64,000 bases of DNA from Celerinatantimonas yamalensis (lineage in GTDB: Bacteria; Pseudomonadota; Gammaproteobacteria; Enterobacterales; Celerinatantimonadaceae), in assembly GCF_046054155.1 (NCBI RefSeq), contig NZ_JBEQCT010000004.1:124001-188000 (forward strand), written 5' to 3'. The notes beneath the pieces were generated by a model. That model was not told the origin of the DNA. It saw only the letters and a list, made by a program, of their open reading frames with translations, and did not search any database. A program made the translations under genes and the position numbers. Positions 26,052 through 34,274 of this stretch are shown here, one piece after another. Within the stretch, counting starts at the first letter, position 1. Each line of letters begins with the position of its first letter.

Positions 26052-26849
26052 ATGCCTCAGCTACCGACTTATTTTCTTTCACATGGAGGCGGGCCATGGC
26101 CTTGGATGCAAGAATTTGGCACCGCTTATGATGAATTAGCGCAGTCATTGACCCAGTTATCGAGCGATTTGACAAGCCGTCCTCAAGCGTTGTTAGTGGT
26201 GACGGCTCACTGGGAAGAACCAAGTTTTAGCGTCTCATCAGCCGCGTTTCCTAGCATGATCTATGATTATTATGGTTTTCCTGACTATACCTATCAGATC
26301 CAATATCCCGCGCCCGGTGATCCTCAATTGGCGCAATCGGTAGTGGAACGTTTGCAATCGGCTGGAATAGAGGCAAGAACGGATAGCTCTCGCGGGTTTG
26401 ATCATGGGACCTTTACGCCGCTGGCCGTGAGCTTCCCTAAAGCCGATATCCCCGTAGTGCAATTATCACTCAACAGTAATCTAGATACGGCGCTCCATTA
26501 TCGTGCTGGTCAAGCGCTGCAAGGGTTACGTGACCAAGGCGTGTTAATTATCGGCAGTGGCTTGAGCTATCACAATTTGCGTCGCTTTGATAAATCAGCG
26601 CAGGAGCCTTCACGCCAGTTTGATGACTGGTTATATCAGACCTTAGCGTTGTCTGAATCTGCCCGTTATCAAGCACTACAGCACTGGCAGTCGGCTCCAA
26701 GTGCGCGCATCGCGCATCCGCGTGAGGAGCATTTGATGCCACTGTGGGTTGCCCTTGGCGCAGCCAGCAACGCCAAGGCGCATTGTATCTATCGTCAAAA
26801 TGACCTGTTTGGTGGAATTAGTGCATCAAGCTATCGTTTCGACGGCTAA
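26052..26849 (+). CDS. LigB-type extradiol dioxygenase (DODA/YgiD-like)
   Basis: A 265-residue protein of the class III extradiol dioxygenase family that includes E. coli YgiD and plant DOPA dioxygenase. Metal-ligand histidines are visible in FLSHGGGPWPW (residues about 8-18), VVTAHWEEP and SRGFDHGTFTPL, with SGLSYHNLR later. ATG 26052 is preferred over an in-frame ATG at 26034 because AAGGAGAAG precedes it. The physiological substrate cannot be told; many bacterial members are orphan enzymes. Confidence 0.9.
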   Translation: MPQLPTYFLSHGGGPWPWMQEFGTAYDELAQSLTQLSSDLTSRPQALLVVTAHWEEPSFSVSSAAFPSMIYDYYGFPDYTYQIQYPAPGDPQLAQSVVERLQSAGIEARTDSSRGFDHGTFTPLAVSFPKADIPVVQLSLNSNLDTALHYRAGQALQGLRDQGVLIIGSGLSYHNLRRFDKSAQEPSRQFDDWLYQTLALSESARYQALQHWQSAPSARIAHPREEHLMPLWVALGAASNAKAHCIYRQNDLFGGISASSYRFDG

Positions 26850-26887
26850 ACTTGCCCAAAAGCCACAGGGCTTAACGCCCTGCTACA

Positions 26888-27850
26888 CTAACGTGGTTCG
26901 ATGGTTTTTACATAGCGACTGACTGAGAACCAAGATGAGAGCAGCCCTAATAGTGATGAGAAGAGCATTAAATCAATAAAGCCACTGACGCTTAAACCGG
27001 CCAAATAGATATCTTGCTCGTAAAGACTCGCTAGCTGGCTGAGGGCACTGCCTAAATACAGCATCATAATATTGCTCAGTAGCCACGCTAACAGCCCACC
27101 AATAAACCCATACCAAAACCCTGTGTACAGAAAAGGACGCTGGATAAAGGCATTGGTGGCACCAATAAGTTTCATCACTTCAATTTCATTACGCTGACTT
27201 AATACGTTTAAGCGGATGGTATTACCAACAGTTAACACAATAGAAACTAACAACAAACCGATCAGCAGTTGCAGTACTTGGTTCGCAATGCTGATGATAT
27301 TTTCAAGGCGGGTGAGCCATTGAGTGTCCAAACGCGCTTGGTCAACATGAACCATGGTAGCTAGTTTGCTTTGTAGTAGTTGCAACTGGCCACTTTGACG
27401 CTGATTGGCATTGGGCGTGACGATGAGTAAGTCAGGGAGCGGGTTGCTACCAAGTAGATCAAGCGCTTTGCCAAAACCAGAGTTTTGTTTAAATTCTTGC
27501 AAGCCTTGTGCTTTGCTAACCAACTTAACATGTTCGACCGAGGGCATCGCACGGATCTGCTCACTTAACTGTGCGACACCGTCTGAGTCGGTATCTGGGC
27601 TGACAAACACATTGATCTGAGCAGTTTGTTGCCAACTTGGTACCGCTTGACGAACGTTTTGGATCACTAAATGAAACGAAACCAGCAAGGCTAAACAAAC
27701 TCCGATCACTGTAATTGTCATCAGGGAGCTGGTTGGATTACGCCAGATCTCACCTAAACTCGCAGTGCCTTGTTGTAGATGGCGAACCCAAAATGCCACA
27801 AAACGGCGTGGCCATGATAAGCCACGACGCATAGAAGCTCCTAAACTCAT
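26888..27850 (-). CDS. ftsX: Cell-division protein FtsX
   Basis: The membrane subunit of the FtsEX complex, 320 residues with four membrane segments: one near residues 42-65 (TVIGVCLALLVSFHLVIQNV), then three in the C-terminal half. The large extracytoplasmic loop follows the first helix. FtsEX controls septal peptidoglycan hydrolases through their activators at the divisome. The start overlaps the ftsE stop by four bases. Confidence 0.95.
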   Translation of the reverse strand: MSLGASMRRGLSWPRRFVAFWVRHLQQGTASLGEIWRNPTSSLMTITVIGVCLALLVSFHLVIQNVRQAVPSWQQTAQINVFVSPDTDSDGVAQLSEQIRAMPSVEHVKLVSKAQGLQEFKQNSGFGKALDLLGSNPLPDLLIVTPNANQRQSGQLQLLQSKLATMVHVDQARLDTQWLTRLENIISIANQVLQLLIGLLLVSIVLTVGNTIRLNVLSQRNEIEVMKLIGATNAFIQRPFLYTGFWYGFIGGLLAWLLSNIMMLYLGSALSQLASLYEQDIYLAGLSVSGFIDLMLFSSLLGLLSSWFSVSRYVKTIEPR

Positions 27851-28518
27851 AGCGTTTGTTCCTGTGAATCGACCAGTCGACCTTCATGTAAGGTTAAGGT
27901 TCGATAGTTCATTCGACTGATCAAGCCCAAATCATGGGTGGCGACGAGCACTGTTACCCCATTATGATTAAATTCGCTAAAGATCTTAAGGATCTCCTCA
28001 GACAATTGTGGGTCCAAGTTCCCGGTGGGTTCGTCGGCAATCAGTAATGTCGGTTTATTAACCACTGCCCGAGCAATACCGACTCGCTGCTGTTCACCAC
28101 CAGATAGCATGGCGGGGAGACACTGGTACTTATCACGCAGTCCAACTTTATCAAGCGCTGCTAACACGCGAGGTTTGATATCACGAAAGGCATAGCCTTC
28201 AATAACCAGCGGCAATGCCACATTATCTAAGACGCTACGGTCATTGAGCAGTTTGTAGTCTTGAAATACAATCCCAATTTGGCGGCGTAAAAAAGGGATC
28301 CGATGCGCCGCTAAGCGGGTTATATCTTTACCCGCAAATTCGATCTGCCCAGCACTAACTCGCTCCATAGCCATGGCGAGGCGCAGTAAAGTACTTTTAC
28401 CTGCGCCTGAGTGACCCGTTAAGAAGGCCATCTCTCCTTGCTTGAGTTCAAAATCTACCTTTTGCAATGCTTGGTGACGCCCTGGATAGACTTTACTGAC
28501 TTGAGAAAATCGGATCAT
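27847..28518 (-). CDS. ftsE: Cell-division ATP-binding protein FtsE
   Basis: A 223-residue ABC ATPase. Walker A is GHSGAGKSTLL, the Q-loop is GIVFQDYKLL, the signature LSGGEQQRVGIARA, Walker B LLIADEPTGNLDP, and the switch histidine is in VLVATHDLGLI. It works with FtsX to couple division to peptidoglycan hydrolysis. It lies 25 bases after ftsY, in the conserved ftsY-ftsE-ftsX order. Confidence 0.97.
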   Translation of the reverse strand: MIRFSQVSKVYPGRHQALQKVDFELKQGEMAFLTGHSGAGKSTLLRLAMAMERVSAGQIEFAGKDITRLAAHRIPFLRRQIGIVFQDYKLLNDRSVLDNVALPLVIEGYAFRDIKPRVLAALDKVGLRDKYQCLPAMLSGGEQQRVGIARAVVNKPTLLIADEPTGNLDPQLSEEILKIFSEFNHNGVTVLVATHDLGLISRMNYRTLTLHEGRLVDSQEQTL

Positions 28519-28543
28519 CGTGTATTCCTACAATCGCGTTACA

Positions 28544-29878
28544 TTACGAATCGCTATCATGGCTAAATAGCGCTTCGACAAATGGCCGTGCTTCAAATGG
28601 GCGTAAATCATCAATTCCTTCACCGATAGCAATATAGCGAATAGGCAATTTAAATTGGTCTGCCACTGCAAAGATAACCCCACCTTTGGCTGTGCCGTCC
28701 AATTTGGTTAAGGTAATCCCCGTTAGGCCGACGGCTTCGTGGAATAGCTTAGCTTGGCTGATGGCATTTTGACCTGTTCCAGCATCAATGGCGAGCATGA
28801 TTTCATGGGGGGCTCGCGCATCAATTTTACGCATAACTCGGACAACTTTTTTCAGCTCTTCCATCAGGTTTGCTTTGTTTTGCAAACGTCCTGCCGTGTC
28901 AGCAATCAGTACATCAATGCCACGAGCTTTCGCCGCGCTGTAGGCATCAAAGAGTACTGATGCGCTGTCGGCGCCAGTATGTTGGGCGATCACCGGAATA
29001 TGGTTACGCTCTCCCCAGATCTGTAACTGTTCGACGGCGGCGGCGCGGAAGGTATCACCTGCTGCGAGCATGACCGATTTGCCTTCATTTTGAAACTGTT
29101 TAGCCAGTTTGCCGATGGTGGTAGTTTTGCCCACACCATTGACCCCAACCATTAAAATCACAAATGGACCATCATCGGTTTCGGGGACTAACGGCTGCTC
29201 GACCCCCTCAAGTAGTGCACTCATCTGCTCTTGCAACAGTTCATAGAGGGCTTCACCATCTTTCAGGGCACGGCGGCTGGCCGACTCGGTCAGATTTTTA
29301 ATAATCTTTTGGGTTGTTTCAACCCCCAAATCGGCGACAAGTAGCTGCTCTTCAAGTTCTTCAAAGAGCTCATCATCGATTTTTTTACCTTGGAACAAAC
29401 CTAAAAAGCCACTGCCGATGTTACCGCGAGTGCGTTTTAATCCTTGACGCAGGCGCGCTAATAAACTGGGGCGTTTGGCGGGTTTTTCGTTGGCTTGCGC
29501 TTTTTCTTCCGCTTCAAGGCGGGCTTGTTCTTGTGCTTTAGCTTTTTCTTCCGCTTCAAGGCGGGCTTGTTCTTGCGCTTTAGCTGTTTCTTCCGCTTCA
29601 AGGCGGGCTTGTTCTTGCGCTTTAGCTGTTTCTTCCGCTTCAAGGCGAGCTTGCTCTTGCGCTTTAGCTTTTTCTTCCGCTTCAAGGCGGGCATGCTCTT
29701 GCGCTCTAGCTGCTTCTTCCGCTTCAAGGCGGGCATGCTCTTGTGCTTTAGTTTTTTCCTCTGCTTCAAGGTGAGCTTGCTCTTGCGCTTCTGCCTCTAG
29801 AATCGTTTGCTCTTCGGTGTCGGTTGTCTGATTGTTATCTTTACGAAACCAGGAAAATAACCCTTTCTTTTTTGCCAT
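28544..29878 (-). CDS. ftsY: Signal-recognition-particle receptor FtsY
   Basis: The GTPase that receives SRP-ribosome complexes at the inner membrane, 444 residues. The N-terminal acidic A domain (about residues 22-135) contains seven tandem 14-residue charged repeats. The NG domain follows: G1 GVNGVGKTT (about 245-253), G3 DTAGR (about 327-331) and G4 TKLDGTAKGG. The short amphipathic stretch RPSLLARLRQGLKRTRGNIG before the N domain fits the membrane-targeting helix of the family. First gene of ftsY-ftsE-ftsX, divergent from rsmD. Confidence 0.97.
   Translation of the reverse strand: MAKKKGLFSWFRKDNNQTTDTEEQTILEAEAQEQAHLEAEEKTKAQEHARLEAEEAARAQEHARLEAEEKAKAQEQARLEAEETAKAQEQARLEAEETAKAQEQARLEAEEKAKAQEQARLEAEEKAQANEKPAKRPSLLARLRQGLKRTRGNIGSGFLGLFQGKKIDDELFEELEEQLLVADLGVETTQKIIKNLTESASRRALKDGEALYELLQEQMSALLEGVEQPLVPETDDGPFVILMVGVNGVGKTTTIGKLAKQFQNEGKSVMLAAGDTFRAAAVEQLQIWGERNHIPVIAQHTGADSASVLFDAYSAAKARGIDVLIADTAGRLQNKANLMEELKKVVRVMRKIDARAPHEIMLAIDAGTGQNAISQAKLFHEAVGLTGITLTKLDGTAKGGVIFAVADQFKLPIRYIAIGEGIDDLRPFEARPFVEALFSHDSDS
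29495..29788 (-). repeat. Seven tandem 42-bp repeats within ftsY
   Basis: Residues 31-128 of FtsY are seven copies of a 14-residue unit, consensus AQEQARLEAEEKAK, differing only at a few positions. At DNA level these are 42-bp direct repeats. Each unit is two heptads long, so a continuous charged helix is expected. The near identity of neighbouring copies suggests recent expansion by slippage or unequal recombination, and copy number may vary between strains. Confidence 0.9.
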
Positions 29879-30009
29879 CGAATTGTAAACCCTTCACTAC
29901 ATAGCCATGGTTGCGGCTGAAATGATTATTTGCGTCGGCGTAACACTGTTACAATACGGCGCATAGCTGGAGTAGATAGTATCATTATTACAGGACAGGC
30001 TAAATTAGT

Positions 30010-30606
30010 ATGGCACCACATTCTAAACGAAATTCTGCGATGGGCAGTATTCGCATTATTGGTGGTCAGTGGCGAGGGCGCAAATTACCAGTGTTAGATG
30101 CACAAGGCTTACGTCCAACCACTGATCGGGTGAAAGAGACGTTATTTAACTGGCTACAGGGCCGAATTGCAAATCGTAGGTGTCTTGATCTTTTTGCCGG
30201 CAGTGGTGGTTTGAGTTTTGAAGCACTTTCTCGCCAAGCAAGCTTTGTGCAAGCGTTGGAGTTATTCCCTCCTGCGGTAAAACAACTCGTCACCAATCGA
30301 CAAGTTTTACAGCTCGATGAGCAAAAATTGCCGATCCAATGCACCGATACATTACAGTTTTTAGCCAATCAACCTTTACAGGGGTTTGATCTGGTGTTTA
30401 TTGATCCGCCATTTCGTACTAACTTGGTCGCGCCATGTTGTCAATTGTTGCAATCATACGGCTGGCTAAACCCCGCCGCACTCGTCTATATTGAGTGCGA
30501 ACGCGAGGCGTCGCCGCTTAATGTACCGTGGTCATTATTAAAAGAGAAATGTGCCGGACAAGTATTGAGTCGGCTATACCAAGTAGAGGGAGAAAGAGTA
30601 TGTTAA
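30010..30606 (+). CDS. rsmD: 16S rRNA (guanine966-N2)-methyltransferase
   Basis: A 198-residue SAM-dependent methyltransferase that modifies G966 of 16S rRNA. Motif I is CLDLFAGSGGLSFEALSR and the catalytic motif is DLVFIDPPFR. The N-terminal IRIIGGQWRGRKLPV and LRPTTDRVKETLFNWL are typical of the family. It is divergent from ftsY, as in E. coli, and overlaps the next gene by seven bases. Confidence 0.96.
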   Translation: MAPHSKRNSAMGSIRIIGGQWRGRKLPVLDAQGLRPTTDRVKETLFNWLQGRIANRRCLDLFAGSGGLSFEALSRQASFVQALELFPPAVKQLVTNRQVLQLDEQKLPIQCTDTLQFLANQPLQGFDLVFIDPPFRTNLVAPCCQLLQSYGWLNPAALVYIECEREASPLNVPWSLLKEKCAGQVLSRLYQVEGERVC

Positions 30607-30860
30607 TACAACTGGGTCGCGCTTTAATGATTGTGATTTGGCTTGTGATAATTAGCTCGCCATGGACGGCAATGGCGCGTATTGCGCCGTTGTTACTGAC
30701 CGCAGGGGCGTTTGTATTAGTGCTGCATATAGCGCAAATGCTGCTGATAAAAAAGAGTTTTCAGGACAGTGGTCATTGGTGCAAAGGCGACGAATATCGA
30801 CTCATTTTTTTCGGTGTTTTTGGTTTGATGACAATCCGTCAACGATTGTTAAAAAAGTAG
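30600..30860 (+). CDS. yhhL: DUF1145 membrane protein (YhhL-like)
   Basis: An 86-residue protein with three hydrophobic segments (residues about 6-20, 24-45 and 68-78), beginning MLIQLGRALMIVIWLVI. It corresponds to YhhL, the gene after rsmD in E. coli, and belongs to DUF1145; function is unknown. The ATG at 30600 overlaps the rsmD stop and has a GGGAGAAAG ribosome-binding site; longer starts inside rsmD are unlikely. Confidence 0.85.
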   Translation: MLIQLGRALMIVIWLVIISSPWTAMARIAPLLLTAGAFVLVLHIAQMLLIKKSFQDSGHWCKGDEYRLIFFGVFGLMTIRQRLLKK

Positions 30861-30899
30861 TATTAGCGAGCGTGTGATGAGCAGAGAGATTAGCTTTAC

Positions 30900-30938
30900 C
30901 GTCAAGCATTGACTTGGGGTTTAAATCAATGCTTGACG
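30900..30938. repeat. Perfect 13-bp inverted repeat between yhhL and yhgN
   Basis: CGTCAAGCATTGA (30900-30912) and TCAATGCTTGACG (30926-30938) are exact complements around a 13-base loop. The flanking genes converge here. There is no U-tract on the plus strand; on the minus strand U-poor sequence follows too. It could be a Rho-independent-like RNA end, a protein site, or a repeat family member. Confidence 0.7.
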
Positions 30939-31005
30939 AAGGAGTAAAAACTGTGTGCTAAGCGTGCAATCGAGATTGATAATTTAGCAAAGCTATATTG
31001 CCCAA

Positions 31006-31611
31006 TTAGTGCATCATTTGACTGGCGGTGTGCCAATATTTAATCAAGCCATCGAGTAACATTTGCACTGAAAGCATAATCAATAGCATCCCCATCAGTC
31101 GCTCGATAGCAGTTAGTCCTCGTTCACCGAGATAGCGAGTGAGAAAGCCGCCACAGATCAATATGATCGAAGTGCATAGCCATGCGAGAATGAGTGCTAA
31201 GCTCCACTGTCCCATTCGGCTCGGGTCTTGATGGGCCATCAACATTAGGGTGGCTAGAATCGAAGGACCTGCAACCATCGGAATGGCCATGGGCACTAAA
31301 AATGGTTCATCACCGGCGGCAAGCCCCGCCAAACCATTCTCGCCTGGGAAGATCATTTTCAGTGCGATCAAAAAAAGGATGATACCGCCAGCGATACTCA
31401 CTGCCTCTTGTCGTAAATTTAAAAATCCTAAGATCTGCTCTCCCGCCCATAAAAAAGCCATCATAATAATCAGCGCAAAAACCATCTCTCGAATTAAGAT
31501 CTTGACCTGACGTTTGCGATCAATGTGTTTCATAATCGCCATAAATACGGGGGTGTTGCCAAGTGGATCCATAATGAGGATTAACATTACGGTGGCAGAG
31601 GTAAGGCTCAT
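31006..31611 (-). CDS. yhgN: MarC-family inner-membrane protein (YhgN-like)
   Basis: A 201-residue protein with six hydrophobic segments. Family features are LILIMDPLGNTPVFMAIMK near the N-terminus and PFLVPMAIPMVAGPSILATL in the middle, both typical of MarC/YhgN proteins. The transported substrate and role are unknown. It stands alone, with an AAGGAGCTCT ribosome-binding site before the ATG at 31611. Confidence 0.92.
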   Translation of the reverse strand: MSLTSATVMLILIMDPLGNTPVFMAIMKHIDRKRQVKILIREMVFALIIMMAFLWAGEQILGFLNLRQEAVSIAGGIILFLIALKMIFPGENGLAGLAAGDEPFLVPMAIPMVAGPSILATLMLMAHQDPSRMGQWSLALILAWLCTSIILICGGFLTRYLGERGLTAIERLMGMLLIMLSVQMLLDGLIKYWHTASQMMH

Positions 31612-31919
31612 AGAGCTCCTTATGAATCGTCAATTATTCGATATTATTGCATCGTCAGGGTAGCTAAGAATAAACCGATGAGTCGATTTTCTCAGGACGC
31701 GTAGTCTAACAAAGACTCGGCTTAGAGCACATGTAATTCCCGCAAATTTTGTATTGATTGAGCAAATAAAAAAGTGTGCGTTAGTGTGTCTGCCAACACT
31801 ATCTATGATCACATTTATCACTGATAAATATTGGATAGCAACATCTGTTAAGCCGCGAGGTCGATAATCGGCCTTAAGGGATAGGGATTTAATCGTGAAA
31901 TGGAATCGAGGTGTTACCT
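31612..31919. other. Intergenic region upstream of yhgN
   Basis: A 308-base gap between the orphan pair and yhgN, all on the minus strand. A 63-codon minus frame (31630-31821) lacks a ribosome-binding site and domain. I see no clear hairpin terminator for the orphan pair. Confidence 0.45.
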
Positions 31920-32165
31920 TTAGAGATAATCGCCGATTTGGGCATCACAAATGGCCAGCAAATTGTCGTCAGGTGGTCGTTTGTCAGGTTCACTACAACG
32001 TCCTGCCAGTCTGGCAAAGACAAAATCTTGATTAGTCAGTCGAAAGTGATGATTGCTCCCATAATAGTTTTCGATAAGTTTTAGCGTTGATGATTCTTTG
32101 CTTAATAGCCCATCATGTTCCAACATGACTTGCATCAATTCTAAGTTACTGACTGATTCGCACAT
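31920..32165 (-). CDS. Hypothetical protein, 81 residues
   Basis: A small protein starting MCESVSNLELMQVMLEHDGL and ending AICDAQIGDYL, with no signal peptide or membrane segment and no family I recognise. It is acidic, with one predicted helix at the N-terminus. The ATG at 32165 has a strong TGGAGAAAAAG ribosome-binding site; the longer frame up to 32246 overlaps the upstream gene and is less likely. It begins 29 bases after the stop of the 32194-32862 gene, so the two are probably one operon. Confidence 0.65.
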   Translation of the reverse strand: MCESVSNLELMQVMLEHDGLLSKESSTLKLIENYYGSNHHFRLTNQDFVFARLAGRCSEPDKRPPDDNLLAICDAQIGDYL

Positions 32166-32193
32166 ACTTTTTCTCCACAAATGGCGATATCGG

Positions 32194-32862
32194 TTAAATC
32201 GATTGGTTGAATTGGTGACCAGCCGCATCGGGCTGATAAGCGGCATCGGTTAAAGCGCTGCGCCTTAGGTGCCGCTGTATTGACTGGCTAGATACAGCCA
32301 GCGCTTGATTGACATTCATCACCGTATCGCGCGCTTGTCCTTGGGCTCGAATGGCTGCTTGGGTGATGCGCTGATTCGGCGCCGACTGGAGTTCCCGAGA
32401 TTGTTGTGTTTGTCGCGTGGTGTTCGAGTCGGGAGGTTCTGAGGATTGGCTTTGATTTGCCGATGTGCTCGGGGCGAGTTGAGAAGCTTTTGTTGATTTT
32501 GCAGAGGCCGGTTGAGGATCTGAACTATTCGATGGCACGCGGGGTGGTGGTGTTGACGTTTCCGAGGGTGTGCTGGGGCTTGCATATAACAACGGATTTT
32601 GGGGGGGGTGATAGTTCTTTGGCTGACTTGCTGGTGGGGCACTTGGATTGACCTGCGGGCGGTGCGGATCATCCGCGCGCTGTCCTGGTTGCGGCAGTGT
32701 TCCAGTGATTCGAACGGGAACCACCGGCGCTGACGCGCGTGCTGCACCTTGTTCAATTCGCCGATTCAAAGCTCTGCCATCAGGGGCATTTACGGAGCGC
32801 TGAATAGGCTTTAACACTTGTTGTGTACTTTGTGTTTGACTGGCTGAAATAGGACTGACCAC
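32194..32862 (-). CDS. Hypothetical Pro/Ser/Gln-rich disordered protein
   Basis: About 222 residues, very rich in Pro, Ser, Gln, Thr and Ala, with few aromatic residues; almost certainly disordered in the middle. The N-terminal part (PISASQTQSTQQVLKPIQRS) and the C-terminal part (NQRITQAAIRAQGQARDTVM and following helix) look more ordered. No signal peptide. I do not recognise it; the layout faintly recalls secreted or surface-system accessory proteins such as hook-length regulators, without real evidence. GTG 32862 is chosen because GAGAGAG precedes it; the frame extends to a GTG at 32892. Confidence 0.6.
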   Translation of the reverse strand: MVSPISASQTQSTQQVLKPIQRSVNAPDGRALNRRIEQGAARASAPVVPVRITGTLPQPGQRADDPHRPQVNPSAPPASQPKNYHPPQNPLLYASPSTPSETSTPPPRVPSNSSDPQPASAKSTKASQLAPSTSANQSQSSEPPDSNTTRQTQQSRELQSAPNQRITQAAIRAQGQARDTVMNVNQALAVSSQSIQRHLRRSALTDAAYQPDAAGHQFNQSI

Positions 32863-33228
32863 AACGACTCTCTCATACAACTTGACTACCACGATGTTAA
32901 TGATCTGAATGTATACACATTAGATCATGCGAAGGTGACGATCTTACTTACCTATCACCATAGCTAGGATCACTCAATATAAAAACATCGCCTATAAAAC
33001 CTACGTCTATTCTAAATATAGCAGCGCTAATTTTGTACAGCGATTTTTTTAGCTATTTTGTCTTATATATTGTCCTTATTTTAAAGGCAAGACGCTGTTG
33101 ATCATGAGATTGGGATGTCATTGTGTTGATAAGTTGGATAGTAAAAATGTCAGCAATCCGATCGGGTTGGTTCTCATCATGAATTAATTTCACTATAGGT
33201 TTATTTTAGATGAATATGCGTTGACTCT
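32863..33228. other. AT-rich intergenic region upstream of metF
   Basis: No gene seen. This stretch is visibly more AT-rich than the neighbours. It separates the divergent orphan pair from the metF promoter. Confidence 0.5.
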
Positions 33229-33257
33229 TTGAGCGTTTACTATAAGGTGGCTATACA
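33229..33257 (+). promoter_or_regulatory. metF promoter
   Basis: TTGAGC (33229-33234) and TATACA (33252-33257) are 17 bases apart. The -10 box touches the first MetJ box, so repressor binding would block polymerase. Confidence 0.65.
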
Positions 33258-33272
33258 GACGTCTGAACGTCT
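33257..33272. promoter_or_regulatory. Tandem MetJ boxes
   Basis: Two adjacent 8-base units, AGACGTCT (exact consensus) and GAACGTCT (two mismatches). MetJ dimers bind cooperatively to tandem met boxes with S-adenosylmethionine as corepressor. The boxes lie directly over the expected transcription start of metF. Confidence 0.85.
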
Positions 33273-33313
33273 ATTTTAACTTTTATTATAAAACCGACGG
33301 TCTGGAGAACAAC

Positions 33314-34213
33314 ATGGTCTTTCAAAGCGCGCAGCAACTTGAGAATCTCAATCAGAAGATCAGTGAACTTGAGGGGGATATTCAAGTTTCATTTGAGTTT
33401 TTCCCACCCTCGAACTTGGCTATGGAAGAAACCTTATGGCAGTCGGTTAATCGGCTTAAGGTGCTTGCTCCATCGTTTGTATCTGTGACGTATGGTGCTA
33501 ATTCGGGGACGCGCGATCGGACCCATGCGATTATTAAAGATATTACTCAGCGCACCACGCTTAAAGCGGCGCCTCATCTAACTTGCGTAGACGCTAGTCG
33601 CTCTGAACTTAAACAGATCGCACAAGATTATTGGGATAATGGTATTCGGCAAATTGTTGCACTGCGCGGCGACTTGCCCGAAGGGGCTGGAAAACCCGCG
33701 ATGTATGCAGAACATCTGGTCTCGCTTCTCAAAGAAATCGCTGACTTTGATATCTCGGTAGCCGCGTATCCAGAAGTACATCCAGAAGCAAAATCAGCAC
33801 AAGCGGATTTGCTCGCACTCAAACGTAAAATGGATGCAGGAGCCAACCGAGCAATCACCCAGTTTTTCTTTGATGTCGAATCGTATCTGCGTTTTCGTGA
33901 TCGCTGTGTCGCCGTGGGTATCGAACAAAATATTGTCCCAGGGATACTGCCCGTCTCGAATTACAAAACGTTGTGTAAATTTGCGGGTTTTACCAATGTG
34001 AAAATCCCGCAGTGGTTGCATCGTCAATTTGACGGACTGGATGATGATCAAACCACTCGTAATTTAGTGGGTGCCAGTATTGCCATTGAGCAAGTTAAAG
34101 TGTTGAGCCGGGAAGGAGTAAAGGATTTTCACTTCTATACATTGAATCGTTCTGAGCTGACATATGCGATCTGTCATACATTAGGCGTTCGTCCAGCTTC
34201 AGTGTTAAAATAA
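33314..34213 (+). CDS. metF: 5,10-methylenetetrahydrofolate reductase
   Basis: A flavin enzyme that makes methyl-THF for methionine synthesis, 299 residues (E. coli 296). Family segments are VSFEFFPPSNLAMEETLW, FVSVTYGANSGTRDRTH, IVALRGDLPEG, RAITQFFFDVESYLRFRDRC and VPGILPVSNYKTLCKF, and the C-terminal GVKDFHFYTLNRSEL. The ATG has a CTGGAGAAC ribosome-binding site. MetJ boxes at the promoter indicate repression by methionine/SAM. Confidence 0.97.
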   Translation: MVFQSAQQLENLNQKISELEGDIQVSFEFFPPSNLAMEETLWQSVNRLKVLAPSFVSVTYGANSGTRDRTHAIIKDITQRTTLKAAPHLTCVDASRSELKQIAQDYWDNGIRQIVALRGDLPEGAGKPAMYAEHLVSLLKEIADFDISVAAYPEVHPEAKSAQADLLALKRKMDAGANRAITQFFFDVESYLRFRDRCVAVGIEQNIVPGILPVSNYKTLCKFAGFTNVKIPQWLHRQFDGLDDDQTTRNLVGASIAIEQVKVLSREGVKDFHFYTLNRSELTYAICHTLGVRPASVLK

Positions 34214-34274
34214 CCGCCTTTGCGATGGAAGCGATTGGTCATCGCAGCTTAATTATTCATGAAGTGGGATCCAT

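Noticed and set aside
29495..29788. Regular repeats that could be taken for a CRISPR array
   Set aside because: The units are contiguous without unique spacers and code for the FtsY acidic domain.
29458..29800. Several overlapping open frames on both strands (99-103 codons) over the ftsY repeats
   Set aside because: They arise because the 42-bp repeat keeps all frames free of stops; the FtsY frame explains the region.
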